Origin: Rhodoblastus acidophilus
GTDB lineage: Bacteria > Pseudomonadota > Alphaproteobacteria > Rhizobiales > Beijerinckiaceae
Assembly (NCBI RefSeq): GCF_025961575.1
Contig: NZ_JAOQNX010000027.1
Span: 1 to 64,000, forward strand
Length of the DNA stretch: 64,000 bases
Direction of reading: 5' to 3'
Both the position numbers and the translations under genes were made by a program. Each line of letters starts with the position of its first letter. Position 1 is the stretch's first letter. Below, piece by piece: positions 10,701-17,268 of this stretch. The notes below the pieces were generated by a model. That model did not search any database. It saw only the letters and a program-made list of their open reading frames with translations, and was not told where the DNA came from.

Positions 10701-11915
10701 GACCATGGGCCGCGCCGCCGCCGGCGCGGCGGCGGCGTCCCGGCGCAAGTCGGCGGCCAATTGATCGGCGATCGCGCCCCAGCCGAAGCGCGCCCTGGCC
10801 AGCTCCCGGCCCTGCGCGGCGATCCGCGCCCGCAGCGCGCCATCGGCCAGCGCGCGGCGGATCGCCAGGACAAAATCCTCGCGCTGCACGATGACCGCGT
10901 GTTCGTCCGGCGTCAGCCCCAGGCCGCGCACCCCTTCGGGCGTCGACACCATCGGCACGCCGGCGGCCAGCGCCTCGACCGCCTTGAGGCTGGAGCCGGA
11001 GCCGCGCACCACCGGATTGATGTAGAGGTCGGCGTCGCCCAGCAATTCCTTCTTCTGCGCCGGCGTGAAAAACCCGAACAGCTCGACATTGTCCGGCCGC
11101 GGCTTGTGCGCGATCGCCGCGCAAACGCCCCCGGCGAGGACAAACCGGCAGTCCGGCAGATGACGGGCGAGGACCAGAATATTTTCGGCCGCGTCGACAT
11201 TGGGCATGTGCGCCGAGCCGGTGAACAGCAGGCGCGCCCCGGCCTCGCGCGGCGACGCTTCCCGCGCCGCGGCGATCGCGCCGATCTCGGCCTCGGCATA
11301 GCCGTTGGGGCAGGCCAGCACGTTTGTCGCGCCATAGAGCAGGCGAAACACCTCGGCGTCGCCTTCGCTCGCCGCGAATGTCCTGGCGCGACGGACGAGG
11401 TTGCCCTCCATGCGCAGCAATTTCAGCCAGACGGTCTCGAACCCCGGCCCGGCGACGATCGAGGAGAGCAGGCTCGCCTCGACATTATGCGCATTGTAAA
11501 CTTCGGGCGCGGGCGCGCCCTCGGCGAAAATCGGCTCCGAAAACGGAAATTCGTGGAGGATGACATCCACGCCTTCGGCCAGTTCGCAGGCGGCGCGGCG
11601 CAGCGCGCAGGCGGGGTCGCTCACCGCCAGCGCGAACATCAGCCCCCAGAGATCGCCGACGACGCCCGCCTCCAGCAGGGTGGCCTGCGCCTTGCGCCAA
11701 TGGTCGTCCTTGGGAAAGCGCAATTCCCGAAAGTCGGGACTGTGCTGGATGTCCTCGAAGCGGGCGCCGTAGTCGGTCGAGGTCAGCAGGGTGATGTCAT
11801 AATGGCGCGACAGCTCGCGATAGAGGCCGCCGAGCCGCATCTCGCCGCCGCTCGACGGCGGCGAAAAAGCGGGAAAAAAGCAGAGCACGAGAGCTCTAGG
11901 CTTGCGCGCAGTCAT
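7794..11915 (-). CDS. Triple-module glycosyltransferase (1373 aa)
   Basis: Three GT-B glycosyltransferase units in one chain. Module 1 (about 1-390) starts ALVLCFFPAFSPPSSGGEMR. Module 2 (about 395-770) starts PMVLAFNDYPVAGAPSGGAA and shares the SAHNVEA motif with module 1. Module 3 (about 775-1373) starts LLVVTYRYTEPSLGGAEEYL, holds an inserted beta-rich segment (about 900-1010), and ends with the family-4 signature SESFGIVLCEAWLFGKPVIA. No signal peptide is seen. The ATG at 11915 follows the stop of the upstream 177-aa gene after one base, so the two are co-transcribed. Repeated addition of sugars to one glycan is a reasonable inference; donor and acceptor are unknown. Confidence 0.88.
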   Translation of the reverse strand: MTARKPRALVLCFFPAFSPPSSGGEMRLGGLYRELSRHYDITLLTSTDYGARFEDIQHSPDFRELRFPKDDHWRKAQATLLEAGVVGDLWGLMFALAVSDPACALRRAACELAEGVDVILHEFPFSEPIFAEGAPAPEVYNAHNVEASLLSSIVAGPGFETVWLKLLRMEGNLVRRARTFAASEGDAEVFRLLYGATNVLACPNGYAEAEIGAIAAAREASPREAGARLLFTGSAHMPNVDAAENILVLARHLPDCRFVLAGGVCAAIAHKPRPDNVELFGFFTPAQKKELLGDADLYINPVVRGSGSSLKAVEALAAGVPMVSTPEGVRGLGLTPDEHAVIVQREDFVLAIRRALADGALRARIAAQGRELARARFGWGAIADQLAADLRRDAAAAPAAARPMVLAFNDYPVAGAPSGGAARIANLLGALGCDVVLLTFAEHAQIGLLDQGVLHVGVPKHAEHAAFEAEVNRDQSVSVNDGVAALFVAANRALREIAAALAHSAQAFIFEHPYMAPALEDLRRLRPDAPVVYSAHNVEAELKRKLLRGHPLARTLVGFIAELERRLVAQADLIVCCTPGDRAHFAKMSSVPIVVAGNGCRIGPFERAGRAPGLFGRVGFLGSSHGPNVEAADYIVRTLAPAFPQLRFELIGSVCSALKATAPNVVLHGVAPERVKNVVMSQWDLALNPVTVGGGSSLKLPDYMAQGLPTLNTPQGARGFAVAERGAGRVVELLEFPRALAQMFSDPAALLAQGGRARAYAEQDLSWAAIAQAFRAALQPLLRAPAPPPGKKLLVVTYRYTEPSLGGAEEYLVEVAKRLRGRFARIDLAAVDVERIENRHHFGCALTAGPGAAGRIGEIFDGARYFPNEELDEAELRSRAQDLERVWAQEEFHLLAPFAKSLGDAQAPRLLSGFYGTEYLDGRARRWTAPDFSVLIPREARFFHLRGVATVEKNLSLILVQAPRDGSPIISLNCEARLSDHFDVHFALPEAPDDCVRILLCRADEHETPPDHRPFGVMVEAAAVSCAGAEDFSALRTHAADLAFQPEDVLREDFEGWAAALRQAALRREPDADAAFSAMRGPHAPAMQDWLAAHGGGYDCVLVQGVPFDVVPSSVATLAGLSKRPRIVALPHFHGDDRFYHWRSYYDAFASADRTLLFSDSLARMLGDAEKCAVVPGGGVSFGDLGGPGVGRAFREVCPVQNPFYLVLGRKTGSKGYFDVIEAHLKLRARRSDIDLVMIGPDDDGFAVAAPGLHVLGRQSREIVRGALAACLGLISMSRSESFGIVLCEAWLFGKPVIANARCAAFRDLVRPEETGILAAGVEELAGAMARLADDPEARRRMGRAGFVEVVAKYSWDKCADAIAATLGAGDSD

Positions 11916-11916
11916 G

Positions 11917-12450
11917 TCAGTCCTCGACGATGAACCGGGGCGGGTTCAGTTCGTCGAACCCCTCGGGTCCGAACACGGCGCTGAGTTCGCCGTCGAGCGG
12001 CAGCAGGGCGAACCGCCAGCGCCGCCCCGAAATTTCAGGCGCAGAAAGCGCGGCGGCGAAAAAATCCTCGCGGGCCATCCCAGTAAATTCTTGGGGCGCC
12101 GGCGCGCCCCCCCAAAACAGCGCGCAGGCGCGCCGGGCGAATTCCTCCGGTTCGGCCGCGCCGGAAAGGCGCGCGGCCAGGCCGAAAACGGCGCCCTCGC
12201 TCTCCGTCGCCGCGCGGGTTTCGCACAGGACCAGCCAGTCCGGCGCAGCGATCGCCGCATCCGCCGGGAAAACCATGTGTTTGCCGATCTTGCGCCCAGC
12301 GCCGGCGGACAGCACGATTTCCGGACCGTTCTTCGGGGCGAAAAAGTCGTCTTCCGCTTCCGCGCAAGGGTCCTGCATGACGTCGAGCAAGCGGCGCAAA
12401 GTGGAGGCCGTGAGCCATTGAAAACTGTCTTCCGGCTTGCCGGCGCTCAT
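11917..12450 (-). CDS. Conserved hypothetical protein, glycosyltransferase operon
   Basis: A 177-aa acidic protein with no recognised domain, signal peptide or membrane segment. The centre (PEIVLSAGAGRKIGKHMVFP) and end (ISGRRWRFALLPLDGELSAV) look like beta structure. ATG 12450 was chosen because GAGGA stands five to six bases upstream; a further ATG at 12468 lacks this. It is the first gene of a two-gene operon with the triple-module glycosyltransferase and may serve that enzyme, for instance by supplying or recognising the acceptor. That is inference from position only. Confidence 0.7.
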   Translation of the reverse strand: MSAGKPEDSFQWLTASTLRRLLDVMQDPCAEAEDDFFAPKNGPEIVLSAGAGRKIGKHMVFPADAAIAAPDWLVLCETRAATESEGAVFGLAARLSGAAEPEEFARRACALFWGGAPAPQEFTGMAREDFFAAALSAPEISGRRWRFALLPLDGELSAVFGPEGFDELNPPRFIVED

Positions 12451-12554
12451 TGCTGTCCTCGCCATCAAACCGGGCGGAATGAAACGCTTTCCGGGTTAGT
12501 GGAGGCGTCCCGCTCCGTCAAGCATGCGCTTTCCGCGATTTTACGGGGAAGCTC

Positions 12555-12583
12555 TTGACCGTCGCGCCCGCCTGTCATAGTAA
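12555..12583 (+). promoter_or_regulatory. Putative promoter of the ilv leader
   Basis: TTGACC at 12555-12560 is followed by TAGTAA at 12578-12583 with a 17-bp gap, or by CATAGT two bases earlier. This lies just ahead of the leader peptide and attenuator, as expected for a sigma-70-type promoter. The -10 match is weak. Confidence 0.4.
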
Positions 12584-12611
12584 ATCTCCCCTATTCAGGA
12601 GAATGGAACGC

Positions 12612-12659
12612 GTGAACCTCCTTGTCGTAAATGAAGCGCCAGAAACAGGCCGGGTGTGA
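12612..12659 (+). CDS. ilv leader peptide (15 aa)
   Basis: A short open frame GTG...TGA encodes MNLLVVNEAPETGRV. AGGAGA lies nine bases upstream of the GTG; an in-frame ATG at 12603 sits too close to that site. Four consecutive branched-chain codons (Leu-Leu-Val-Val) come just before the mutually exclusive hairpins described in the next entry. This is the arrangement of leader peptides that control ilv operons by ribosome stalling when charged Leu or Val tRNA is short. Confidence 0.65.
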   Translation: MNLLVVNEAPETGRV

Positions 12660-12711
12660 CCCGGTATCCTGAAGCTGGCGCTTGATCCGGGTCCCGAAAG
12701 GGGCCTTTTTT
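12634..12711 (+). terminator. Transcription attenuator of ilvBH
   Basis: Several competing stems can be read. A perfect 9-bp stem pairs 12634-12642 (AAGCGCCAG) with 12675-12683. CCGGGT at 12650-12655 pairs with ACCCGG at 12659-12664. That same ACCCGG can instead pair with CCGGGT at 12687-12692, which would break the terminator stem GGTCCC-GAAA-GGGGCC (12690-12705) that is followed by six T. The leader peptide stop lies inside this structure, as in classical amino-acid attenuators. The regulation is inferred from sequence. Confidence 0.7.
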
Positions 12712-12773
12712 ATTTTCTGCGACAATGGGCCGAGGCGACGGGCCACAGGCAACGGAAAAAGGTGGAACGGAAG

Positions 12774-14534
12774 ATGTCGAAGATCATGACCGGCGCCGAA
12801 ATGGTGGTGCAAGCCCTGCAAGACCAGGGCGTGACGCATTTGTTCGGCTATCCCGGCGGCGCGGTCCTTCCGATCTATGACGCTTTGTTCCACCAGGACA
12901 AGGTCCAGCACGTGCTGGTGCGCCACGAACAGGGCGCGGCCCATGCGGCGGAAGGCTACGCCCGCTCGACCGGCAAGGTCGGCGCGGTGCTGGTGACCTC
13001 CGGCCCGGGCGCGACCAACGCCATCACCGGCCTCACCGACGCGCTCATGGATTCCATTCCCGTGGTCTGCATCACGGGGCAAGTGCCGACCCATCTGATC
13101 GGCTCCGACGCGTTCCAGGAATGCGACACGGTTGGCCTGACCCGCCATTGCACCAAGCATAATTACCTCGTGCGCAAGATCGAGGATTTGCCGCGCATCC
13201 TCCACGAGGCTTTTTACATCGCCCGTTCCGGACGTCCCGGCCCGGTGGTGATCGACATCCCCAAGGATGTGCAATTCGCCAGCGGCCCCTATGCGCCGCC
13301 CAAGAATGCGCAACACAAAACGTACCATCCGCGCGTAAAAGCCGACATCGGCAAGATCAAGCAGGCCGTGGCGATGATGGCCAAGGCGAAGAAGCCGATC
13401 CTCTACACCGGCGGCGGCGTGGTCAACGCCGGCCCGGCCGCCTCCACTTTGTTGCGCGAACTGGTGCAGCAGACCAATTTCCCCATCACCTCGACGCTGA
13501 TGGGCCTGGGCGCCTATCCCGGCTCCGGCCCGAACTGGCTGGGCATGCTCGGCATGCACGGCTCCTACGAGGCCAACAACGCCATGCATGATTGCGACCT
13601 CATGGTCTGCATCGGCGCGCGCTTCGACGACCGCATCACCGGCCGCCTCGACGCCTTCTCCCCGGGCTCGAAGAAGATCCACATCGACATCGACCCCTCC
13701 TCCATCAACAAGACCGTGATGGTGGACCTCGCCATTGTCGGCGACTGCGGGCATGTGCTCGAGGACATCGTGCGCCTGTGGCGCGCCGAGGCGCACCAGA
13801 CCGACGCCAAGGCGCTCGGCGCCTGGTGGGCGCAGATCGACAAGTGGCGGGCGCGCAAGAGTTTCGGCTACAAAAAGTCGGATACGACCATCAAGCCGCA
13901 ATACGCCATCGAGCGTCTGTATGAGCTGACCAAGGACCGCAAGACCTACATCACCACCGAAGTGGGCCAGCACCAGATGTGGGCGGCGCAGCACTACAAG
14001 TTCGAGGAGCCCAACCGCTGGATGACCTCCGGCGGCCTGGGCACGATGGGCTATGGCCTGCCCGCCGCGATCGGCACCCAGCTCGCCCATCCCGACGCGC
14101 TGGTGATCGACATCGCCGGCGAAGCCTCGATCCTGATGAACATCCAGGAACTCTCGACGGCAAAACAGTTCTTGGCGCCGGTCAAAGTGTTCATCCTCAA
14201 CAACGAATATATGGGCATGGTGCGCCAGTGGCAGGAACTGCTTCATGGCGGGCGCTATTCCTCGTCCTATTCCGAAGCCCTGCCCGATTTCGTCAAGCTG
14301 GCGGAAGCCTATGGCATGAAGGGCATTCGCTGCTCCGACCCCAAAAACCTCGACGCGGCGATCCAGGAGATGATCGACTATCCCGGCGCGGTGCTCTTCG
14401 ATTGCCTGGTGGACAAGGCGGAGAATTGCCTGCCGATGATCCCGTCGGGCAAGGCCCACAACGACATGATCCTGCCCGATTTCGAGGAAGACATCGGCAA
14501 GGTCATCGACGACAAGGGCAAGATGCTGGTGTGA
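12774..14534 (+). CDS. ilvB: Acetolactate synthase large subunit
   Basis: Catalytic subunit of acetohydroxyacid synthase (586 aa), which makes acetolactate or acetohydroxybutyrate from pyruvate with ThDP and FAD. The N-terminal ThDP-binding part shows GYPGGAVLPIYDAL and the catalytic Glu in RHEQGAAHAAEGYARS. The central domain has LGMLGMHGSYEANNA. The C-terminal ThDP/Mg motif reads AGEASILMNIQELST, so GEA stands where GDG is usual; this variant is common in alphaproteobacteria. ATG 12774 is preferred over a GTG at 12762, which overlaps the ribosome site. It sits downstream of the attenuator, with ilvH 77 bp further on. Confidence 0.97.
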   Translation: MSKIMTGAEMVVQALQDQGVTHLFGYPGGAVLPIYDALFHQDKVQHVLVRHEQGAAHAAEGYARSTGKVGAVLVTSGPGATNAITGLTDALMDSIPVVCITGQVPTHLIGSDAFQECDTVGLTRHCTKHNYLVRKIEDLPRILHEAFYIARSGRPGPVVIDIPKDVQFASGPYAPPKNAQHKTYHPRVKADIGKIKQAVAMMAKAKKPILYTGGGVVNAGPAASTLLRELVQQTNFPITSTLMGLGAYPGSGPNWLGMLGMHGSYEANNAMHDCDLMVCIGARFDDRITGRLDAFSPGSKKIHIDIDPSSINKTVMVDLAIVGDCGHVLEDIVRLWRAEAHQTDAKALGAWWAQIDKWRARKSFGYKKSDTTIKPQYAIERLYELTKDRKTYITTEVGQHQMWAAQHYKFEEPNRWMTSGGLGTMGYGLPAAIGTQLAHPDALVIDIAGEASILMNIQELSTAKQFLAPVKVFILNNEYMGMVRQWQELLHGGRYSSSYSEALPDFVKLAEAYGMKGIRCSDPKNLDAAIQEMIDYPGAVLFDCLVDKAENCLPMIPSGKAHNDMILPDFEEDIGKVIDDKGKMLV

Positions 14535-14542
14535 GGACACCT

Positions 14543-14569
14543 CCCTCTCCCCTCGAGCGGGGGAGAGGG
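14543..14569. repeat. Short inverted repeat between ilvB and ilvH
   Basis: CCCTCTCCCC and GGGGAGAGGG flank a 7-base loop in the 77-bp gap between ilvB and ilvH. The sequence resembles the C/T-rich interspersed palindromes seen again near 21.2-21.4 kb. It has no T-run, so it is unlikely to terminate transcription. Confidence 0.6.
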
Positions 14570-14611
14570 GACGCAACCGCCCAGGATTGAGAACACTTTC
14601 AGGAACGCCCC

Positions 14612-15163
14612 ATGAACGCCCAGGCCGCCCTTTCGCCCTACTCCTCCTCCGCCGGCAAGACCGAGCGCCACGAAACCCATGTCCTGTCCGTCCTCGTCGA
14701 CAACGAACCCGGCGTTCTCGCCCGGGTCGTCGGCCTGTTTTCCGGACGCGGCTACAACATCGAAAGCCTGACGGTCGCCGAAGTCGCCCATCTCCAAGGC
14801 CTTTCGCGCATCACCGTGGTCACCTCCGGCGCGCCGGAGACCATCGAGCAGATTTCCCACCAGCTCGAACGCATCGTGCCCATCCACAGGGTCACCGACC
14901 TCAGCCTCGACAACGCTTTTGTTCAGCGCGAACTGGCGATGATCAAGGTGCGCGGCAAGGGCGAGGCCCGCACCGAAGCCCTGCGCCTCGCCGAGGCGTT
15001 TCGCGCCCGCGTCATCGACGCCACCACGGAAAGCTTTATTTTCGAGCTGACCGGTGCGCCGAAAAAAATCGACGATTTCGTCGAACTGATGCGGCCGATC
15101 GGGCTGGTTGAAGTGTCCCGCACCGGCGTCGCCGCGATCACCCGCGGCCCCCAGGCGATGTAA
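14612..15163 (+). CDS. ilvH: Acetolactate synthase small regulatory subunit
   Basis: Regulatory subunit (183 aa) that activates IlvB and gives valine feedback inhibition. The N-terminal ACT domain begins at about residue 24 (HVLSVLVDNEPGVLARVVGL), followed by FSGRGYNIESLTVAEV and the interdomain helix. The C-terminal ACT-like domain has ELAMIKVRGKGEARTEALRL and FELTGAPKKIDDFVELMRP. Length and order match the long-type IlvH family, with a short extra N-terminal tail of about 20 residues. It is cytoplasmic and presumably under the same attenuator as ilvB. Confidence 0.97.
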   Translation: MNAQAALSPYSSSAGKTERHETHVLSVLVDNEPGVLARVVGLFSGRGYNIESLTVAEVAHLQGLSRITVVTSGAPETIEQISHQLERIVPIHRVTDLSLDNAFVQRELAMIKVRGKGEARTEALRLAEAFRARVIDATTESFIFELTGAPKKIDDFVELMRPIGLVEVSRTGVAAITRGPQAM

Positions 15164-15203
15164 CGGGCGGCGCAGGCGTCCCCAAAAACTCGACCGGCCG
15201 CCC

Positions 15204-15304
15204 TAGAGCATTTTCGAGCGAAGTGGATGCCGGTTCGCGTGAAGAAAATGCGTCAAAATAAAGAACTAGAGCGCATTCGGTGAACGGGAGTTCACCGAAT
15301 GCGC
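15204..15304. repeat. Interspersed repeat unit, copy A, with a 15-bp palindrome
   Basis: This starts tagagcattttcgagcg and includes aagtggatgccggttcgcg; about the first 50 bases recur in reverse at 25051-25116. It ends in a perfect hairpin: GCGCATTCGGTGAAC at 15271-15285, loop GGGA, and its complement at 15290-15304. The TTCGGTGAAC core recurs at 23.97 kb. It lies between ilvH and the convergent toxin gene and could end transcription from both sides. Confidence 0.75.
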
Positions 15305-15324
15305 GATAGCGGCCGGTTTCGTTT

Positions 15325-15753
15325 TCAAACGCCCTGTTCGGATTCGCTCCAGGGATTCAGCAGACGGCATCCGCTCGCTTCAAAATCGCGAATATTGCGC
15401 GTCACCACCGTCAGGCCATGAACCAGCGCAGTCGCCGCAATCAGCGCGTCGCGTTCGGACTGACGATCGGGAACATGCAGCCGCGCGCAGGCGCGCGCAA
15501 CGGCGAGATCAACCGCCAGGACGCGTCCAAGGAAGCGCGGCAGAACCTGGCCTTCAAGCCAGGAGCGCAATACCTTTCCCTGAGCGGCGTCTCGGCGTTC
15601 GACGGACAGCACGCCCATCTCCAGTTCCACAATGCTGACCGCGGACAAAAAAACCTCCGCCGAGGCGACCGACGCCGCCCAGCCCAAAACTTTGGGATCG
15701 GCGCGCTCGGAACGGCGCAGCTCCGACACCACATTGGTGTCGAGCAGATACAT
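15325..15753 (-). CDS. vapC: PIN-domain toxin (VapC/FitB-like)
   Basis: A 142-aa PIN-fold ribonuclease, the toxin of a type II pair. It starts MYLLDTNVVSELRR with the first catalytic Asp at position 5. The second acidic residue is in SIVELEMGV, and the third and fourth lie in SERDALIAATALVHGLTVVTRN. VapC-type toxins cleave specific RNAs, often initiator tRNA; the target here is unknown. Its ATG overlaps the antitoxin stop by one base (TGATG), typical of coupled pairs. Confidence 0.9.
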   Translation of the reverse strand: MYLLDTNVVSELRRSERADPKVLGWAASVASAEVFLSAVSIVELEMGVLSVERRDAAQGKVLRSWLEGQVLPRFLGRVLAVDLAVARACARLHVPDRQSERDALIAATALVHGLTVVTRNIRDFEASGCRLLNPWSESEQGV

Positions 15754-16007
15754 CAGCTCAAATCCGCATCGCGGGTCACGCGTTCGAGTTTCGGCGGCGC
15801 AAAATCGACATCGGGCGCGCCGGGCTGCGCCAAAGCCTCCGCCAGGGTTTCAGAGCCACCCGTCAGGCGGCGATATTCCTCGATCGACAGCAGGACATGC
15901 GCGGGCCGACCGCGATCAGTGATGAGCACAGGACCGCTTTGCGCGGCCTTTTTGGCGCGGCCGACATCCTGATTGAATTCGCGACTGGTGATGGTGATGA
16001 CGCTCAT
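15753..16007 (-). CDS. Phd/YefM-type antitoxin
   Basis: An 84-aa antitoxin. MSVITITSREFNQDVGRAKK and GPVLITDRGRPAHVLLSIEEYRRL are the conserved DNA-binding N-terminal half of the Phd/YefM family; the acidic C-terminal tail would bind and block the toxin. ATG 16007 has GGAGG four bases upstream and was chosen over an ATG at 16028, which lies inside the palindrome proposed as operator. It is the first gene of the toxin-antitoxin operon. Confidence 0.88.
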   Translation of the reverse strand: MSVITITSREFNQDVGRAKKAAQSGPVLITDRGRPAHVLLSIEEYRRLTGGSETLAEALAQPGAPDVDFAPPKLERVTRDADLS

Positions 16008-16017
16008 GCGGCCTCCA

Positions 16018-16035
16018 TGTAGCAACATTACTACA
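16018..16035. promoter_or_regulatory. Putative autoregulatory operator of the toxin-antitoxin operon
   Basis: The inverted repeat TGTAG-N8-CTACA sits immediately upstream of the antitoxin ribosome site. Phd/YefM antitoxins commonly bind palindromes overlapping their own promoter. The role is inferred from position and symmetry. Confidence 0.5.
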
Positions 16036-16059
16036 TCGGCCGTCGATCAACAAGTCGCC

Positions 16060-17070
16060 CTACCCCCGCTTCAACTCGGGATGCACGGTCTTGTCGATGA
16101 TGTGCATGTCCCGGCCGATCACATGCTCGGTCGAACCGACGATCAGCGGGTCCGGAGCGTGGATGATCGAAAGGTCCTTGTTCGGATAGGGCAAGGACCA
16201 CAGGAAATGGGTCATGCAATTGAGCCGCGCCCGTTTCTTGTCGTCCGACTTGATGATGGTCCAGGGAGCGTCGGCCGTGTCCGTGTAGAAGAACATGGCC
16301 TCCTTCGCCTCGGTGTAATCGTCCCATTTGTCGAGCGAGGCGAGGTCGATCGGCGAAAGTTTCCATTGTTTCAGCGGGTCGTCCTTGCGCGCTTCAAAAC
16401 GCCGCCGCTGCTCTTCCCGCGACACCGAAAACCAATATTTGAACAGCCGCACGCCCGAGCGCGCCAGCATGCGCTCGACCTCGGGGCATTGCCGCATGAA
16501 TTCGAGATATTCGGTGGGCGTGCAAAACCCCATGACGCGCTCGACGCCGGCCCGATTGTACCAGGAGCGGTCGAAAAGGCAGATTTCGCCGCCCGACGGC
16601 AATTGCGAAATGTAGCGCTGGAAAAACCATTGCGTGCGCTCACGCTCGGTCGGCTTTTGCAGGGCGACGACGCGCGCCGTGCGCGGGTTCATGTGCTCCA
16701 TATATCGTTTGATCGTGCCGCCCTTGCCGGCGGCGTCGCGCCCCTCGAACAACATGACGATCTTCTCGCCGCTGCTCTCGACCCAGCGCTGCGCCTTGAG
16801 CAACTCCTGCTGCAATTTCAGCATGTGCTCTTCATAGGGGGCGGTGCGCATATGCTGCGCATAAGGATATTCGCCGCTCTCGAACACGCGCCGGATCGCG
16901 ACGGGATCATGCTTCATCTGCGCGAGGCGATGATGCGGCTCATCCGCAGCCGGCCCATGCGGAGCCCCCGTCTTGGCTGGCGCGGCGACCTTGGGGGCGG
17001 CCGGCGCGGCGGGCTTCTTTTCAACGGCGGGCTTGGAAGCGGCGGGCGGCGGCGGGACGGTTTCGTTCAC
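16060..17070 (-). CDS. ppk2: Polyphosphate kinase 2
   Basis: A 336-aa PPK2-family enzyme that transfers phosphate between polyphosphate and nucleotides. It has Walker A GRDAAGKGG, the Walker B/PPK2 signature DRSWYNRAGVERVMGF, and the lid region RRRFEARKDDPLKQWKLSP. The first 45 residues are a Pro/Ala/Lys-rich disordered tail. The GTG start at 17070 is favoured because AAGGA lies about eight bases upstream; a TTG two codons earlier overlaps it. The single-domain length points to class I or III. It stands alone, with 24 bp to the toxin operon palindrome downstream. Confidence 0.94.
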   Translation of the reverse strand: MNETVPPPPAASKPAVEKKPAAPAAPKVAAPAKTGAPHGPAADEPHHRLAQMKHDPVAIRRVFESGEYPYAQHMRTAPYEEHMLKLQQELLKAQRWVESSGEKIVMLFEGRDAAGKGGTIKRYMEHMNPRTARVVALQKPTERERTQWFFQRYISQLPSGGEICLFDRSWYNRAGVERVMGFCTPTEYLEFMRQCPEVERMLARSGVRLFKYWFSVSREEQRRRFEARKDDPLKQWKLSPIDLASLDKWDDYTEAKEAMFFYTDTADAPWTIIKSDDKKRARLNCMTHFLWSLPYPNKDLSIIHAPDPLIVGSTEHVIGRDMHIIDKTVHPELKRG

Positions 17071-17192
17071 GCGCAAATCCTTGTTCTGCGGCGGGCGGGC
17101 CGCCCGAGCCTGTCAACGCGTCACATTACCGCAACAATCTTGTGCGGGCCATGATGCGGCGCAAATTTCCGCATTGGCGCCTAACAACATGC

Positions 17193-17220
17193 AAAACCGC
17201 CGGCGGAGAACCGCCGGCGG
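17193..17220 (-). terminator. Rho-independent terminator of the outer-membrane protein gene
   Basis: On the minus strand CCGCCGGCGG, loop TTCT, CCGCCGGCGG is followed by TTTT. It lies about 50 bp past the stop at 17269. Confidence 0.75.
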
Positions 17221-17268
17221 TCGAAGGCGACGCGGTCAGGCGCGAGGCCCGACCGAGCGAAACAAGTC

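Noticed and set aside
12591-14576. 661-codon minus-strand frame over ilvB
   Set aside because: Shadow of ilvB, which has all ThDP enzyme motifs and an upstream attenuator.
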